The notes beneath the pieces were generated by a model. It was not told the origin of the DNA and searched no databases. It saw only the letters and a program-made list of their open reading frames with translations. Below are positions 41,229 through 43,327 of a DNA stretch of 43,327 bases, one piece after another. Origin of the DNA: Pseudomonas sp. (GTDB lineage Bacteria; Pseudomonadota; Gammaproteobacteria; Pseudomonadales; Pseudomonadaceae); assembly GCF_030683065.1 (NCBI RefSeq), contig NZ_JAUXMX010000054.1:1-43327 (forward strand). The letters run 5' to 3'. Position numbers and translations under genes: made by a program. Numbering within the stretch: the stretch's first letter is position 1; each line of letters opens with the position of its first letter.

Positions 41229-41263
41229 GCGCCCGGAGCAGTTTTAAAAGCTGCTCCGGGCGC
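41229..41263. promoter_or_regulatory. Intra-operon hairpin upstream of anbu
   Basis: A perfect 13-bp GC-rich stem (41229-41241 with 41251-41263) with a nine-base AT-rich loop lies 22 bases upstream of the anbu start. No T tract follows on the reverse strand. It may protect or attenuate the anbu part of the transcript. Confidence 0.7.
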
Positions 41264-41288
41264 GGTTGAATACTCATGTTGGGCAATT

Positions 41289-42086
41289 CTACTGGTGTTG
41301 CACCATCAGCAGCGGAGAAACTTCTACAAGGGCGTGCATTTGCTCGGTGCCACCGCCACGGCGCATGCCGCGCACCGGGCAGGCGTCCAGGTAATCGCGG
41401 CCCACCGCCAGCTTTAAATGGCGCTCCGGCTTGGCCAGGCAATTGGTCACATCAAAACTGTACCAGGCGCCATCCAGCCAGGCCTCGGCCCAGGCGTGAC
41501 TGGCTAAATGATCGTCGCTGTTGGTAAGCAGGTAACCCGACACATAGCGCGCCGGGATGCCCAGGCTGCGCGCGCAGGCGAGAAAGGCATGGGCATGATC
41601 CTGGCAAACACCCTGACGGCCAGCGAAGGCTTCGGCCGCGCTGGTTTCCACCGCAGTACTGCCGGTCAGGTAACTGATGTGGCCATTCAGGCCATGCATC
41701 AGGTCGATCAAGGCGTTGCGGTCGCGACGTTGTTTGCAGTGCTGCAGGGCGAACTCGCGCAAGGCCGCATCCGCCTCGGTCAGGCGGGTGAAGCGCAGAA
41801 ACGGCAACGCCGACTGGCTCTCGTGCTCGGATTCACGCTGCTCGTCAATCTCGACCAGGCCACGGGCGCCAATAACGATGGATTCGTGGGGTTCGTCCAT
41901 CGTCAATACATGCAGGATATTGCCGTAGGGGTCGAGTTGGGCGCGCACCGGCCGCGGCAGGTTGAGCTGCCAGTTGAGGACGTGCTGACGCTCACTGTCG
42001 TGCGGAGTCAGGCGCAGATACTGAATACTCGCGCGCACCTGATTTTCGTAGTGGTAGGTGGTGTCGTGGCTGATGGACAGTCTCAT
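41289..42086 (-). CDS. Transglutaminase family protein
   Basis: The 265-residue cytosolic protein has an N-terminal bacterial transglutaminase-like beta domain (residues 1-80) and the papain-like core with Cys161 in RQGVCQDHAHAF, His197 in SHAWAEAWL and Asp212 in SFDVTN. It has no signal peptide. Such proteins are the standard partners of Anbu, Alpha-E and circularly permuted ATP-grasp genes; they may hydrolyse or form amide bonds. Its ATG overlaps the Alpha-E stop (ATGA). Confidence 0.95.
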   Translation of the reverse strand: MRLSISHDTTYHYENQVRASIQYLRLTPHDSERQHVLNWQLNLPRPVRAQLDPYGNILHVLTMDEPHESIVIGARGLVEIDEQRESEHESQSALPFLRFTRLTEADAALREFALQHCKQRRDRNALIDLMHGLNGHISYLTGSTAVETSAAEAFAGRQGVCQDHAHAFLACARSLGIPARYVSGYLLTNSDDHLASHAWAEAWLDGAWYSFDVTNCLAKPERHLKLAVGRDYLDACPVRGMRRGGGTEQMHALVEVSPLLMVQHQ

Positions 42087-43033
42087 GCGACCTCCAGATA
42101 GGAACTTTGAATGGCTTGGCCGAGGTCGCGCACCAGCAGAATGAAGTCGGTGAGCCAGGCATGCAGGCCCTCATCGAGCACTTCGTCGATGCTGGTATAG
42201 CGCAAACGGGCTTCCAGTTCGGCTGCCAGGCGCTGGGCCGGACGACCATTATCACCAGGCAGGCTGGCGAGCATCAGGTGCAGTTCATCCACGCAGGCGC
42301 GCAGGGAACGCGGAATGTCGGGGCGCAACAGCAACAGCTCGGAGACCTTGCGCGTGCCCGGCGAGCCACGATAGATCTCGGCAAAGGCCTCGAACGAGGA
42401 CAATGCACGCAGCAGCGCGCTCCACTGGTAGTAGCTGCGTGCCGGGCGGCCGTCAACCTCGTCGATGTCCTCGCCAAGCATCTCGTAACGCGCATCGAGC
42501 AGGCGCAGGGTGTTGTCCGCCCGCTCGATAAAGGTGCCCAGGCGAATGAAACGATACGGATCGCCACGCATGATGGTGCCGAAGGTAGCGCCGCGAAACA
42601 GGTGCGAACGCTCCTTGACCCATTCGCAGAAGCGGCTGATGCCGTAGCGGCCCAGCCCCTGCTCGGCAATGCCGCGAATATCCAGCCAGCTGGCGTTGAT
42701 GTTTTCCCACATCTCGGCAGTGATGCGCCCACGCACTGCGTGGGCATTGCTGCGTGCCGCGCCCAGGCAGCTGTAAATGCTTGCCGGGTTCTCGGCATCC
42801 AGGGCGAAAAAGTGCAGCATGCGCTCGCCATGCAACTGGCCATGGCGCGCCATGTATTCCTCAAGCGTGCCGGTGATGAGCAGCGGCATGGCCAGCTCTT
42901 CCAGGCCATCGCCACGGCCGTCTTGCGGCATCAGCGACAGCGAATAGCTGACATCGAGCATGCGCGCGAGGTTTTCCGCGCGCTCCAGATAACGCGACAT
43001 CCAATACAGATCGGAGGCAGTTCTTGAAAGCAT
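42083..43033 (-). CDS. Alpha-E domain-containing protein
   Basis: The 316-residue, largely alpha-helical protein matches the Alpha-E family (MLSRTASDLYWMSRYLERAE start, then YMARHGQL and the conserved FIERADNTLRLLDARYEML block near residue 160). The domain occurs almost only next to ATP-grasp, transglutaminase and Anbu genes, often fused to one of them; it has no established catalytic role. I chose the ATG at 43033; the longer upstream frame overlaps the ATP-grasp gene and is not conserved. It is coupled to the transglutaminase gene by overlap. Confidence 0.93.
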   Translation of the reverse strand: MLSRTASDLYWMSRYLERAENLARMLDVSYSLSLMPQDGRGDGLEELAMPLLITGTLEEYMARHGQLHGERMLHFFALDAENPASIYSCLGAARSNAHAVRGRITAEMWENINASWLDIRGIAEQGLGRYGISRFCEWVKERSHLFRGATFGTIMRGDPYRFIRLGTFIERADNTLRLLDARYEMLGEDIDEVDGRPARSYYQWSALLRALSSFEAFAEIYRGSPGTRKVSELLLLRPDIPRSLRACVDELHLMLASLPGDNGRPAQRLAAELEARLRYTSIDEVLDEGLHAWLTDFILLVRDLGQAIQSSYLEVA

Positions 43034-43035
43034 GA

Positions 43036-43327
43036 TTAGTCCTCCACCACCCAGGTGTCTTTGGTTCCGCCGCCTTGCGACGAGTTGACCACCAGCGAGC
43101 CTTCGCGCAGCGCCACCCGAGTCAGGCCGCCCGGCACCAGGCGCACTTCGCGACCCGACAGGACGAACGGACGCAGGTCGATGTGTCGCGGCGCAATGCC
43201 ATTCTCGACAAAGGTCGGGCAGGTCGACAGGCACAGGGTCGGCTGGGCGATATAGGCTTGCGGCCTGGCCAGCAGGCGGGCGCGAAAGTCTTCGATCTCG
43301 GCCTTGCTCGCGGCCGGGCCAACCAGC
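43036..43327 (-). CDS. Circularly permuted ATP-grasp protein, C-terminal part
   Basis: About 96 C-terminal residues are in the window; the rest lies beyond its right edge. They include AQPTLCLSTCPTF, APRHIDLRPFVLSGREV and the ending SQGGGTKDTWVVED, which are hallmarks of the CP_ATPgrasp family (DUF404/DUF407). Members are predicted to form peptide or amide bonds using ATP. The TAA (43036-43038) is two bases before the Alpha-E ATG. It heads the Anbu operon as far as the window shows. Confidence 0.92.
   Translation of the reverse strand, partial: LVGPAASKAEIEDFRARLLARPQAYIAQPTLCLSTCPTFVENGIAPRHIDLRPFVLSGREVRLVPGGLTRVALREGSLVVNSSQGGGTKDTWVVED

Overview
The window is gammaproteobacterial chromosome, most likely from the Pseudomonadales. 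From about 12.3 kb onward the gene order matches my recollection of Pseudomonas: tRNA-Ser(TGA), yccA, tusDCBE, trpD2-like, glutathionyl-hydroquinone reductase, then leftward ftsK-lolA-rarA-crcB-serS-cysG, then trxB, aat, bpt, infA, clpA/clpS and cspD. The first 10.5 kb also holds Pseudomonadales genes. It looks more divergent there: bamC is short, no gene separates bamC from purC, and its tRNA-Glu differs at seven bases from the tRNA-Glu at 10.7 kb. A synteny break, or an assembly junction, between about 10.5 and 12.3 kb should be considered.

Layout. 1-3.2 kb: a leftward operon of acyl-CoA dehydrogenase, APH-fold phosphotransferase, histidine phosphatase and SDR (cut by the window edge). It is divergent from a LysR regulator (3.2-4.2 kb). 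The dehydrogenase/kinase pair is a two-gene version of eukaryotic ACAD10/11 and suggests catabolism of hydroxylated acyl-CoAs. 4.2-5.8 kb: a GAF/HD-GYP cyclic-di-GMP phosphodiesterase. 6.0-10.8 kb: gltX followed by tRNA-Glu; dapA-bamC-purC, a small lipoprotein and tRNA-Ser(CGA); then tRNA-Gly and tRNA-Glu. 11.0-11.8 kb: an unrecognised membrane-anchored protein.

12.3-16.8 kb: tRNA-Ser(TGA), yccA, the tusDCBE sulfur relay for tRNA 2-thiouridine with a coupled trpD2-like gene, and a Xi-class GST. 16.9-24.5 kb: the leftward ftsK-to-cysG block (chromosome segregation, lipoprotein export, replication-fork maintenance, fluoride export, seryl-tRNA synthetase, siroheme synthesis). 24.7-31.1 kb: trxB and a complete bacterial N-degron set (aat, bpt, clpS, clpA) with infA and cspD.

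31.5-38.5 kb: tRNA-Ser(GGA), a small membrane protein, a crotonase, a PlsC-type acyltransferase, a class I amidotransferase, and a leftward pair for fatty-acid beta-oxidation (thiolase and FadB-like multifunctional protein). 38.8-40.4 kb: an orphan intrinsic terminator, a tiny membrane peptide, and a coupled periplasmic rhodanese/cytochrome c pair. 40.5-43.3 kb: a leftward operon of a circularly permuted ATP-grasp protein (cut by the window edge), an Alpha-E protein, a transglutaminase and the proteasome-like peptidase Anbu. This conserved but functionally unexplained system is the most interesting content here. There is no CRISPR array, insertion sequence, integrase or rRNA gene.
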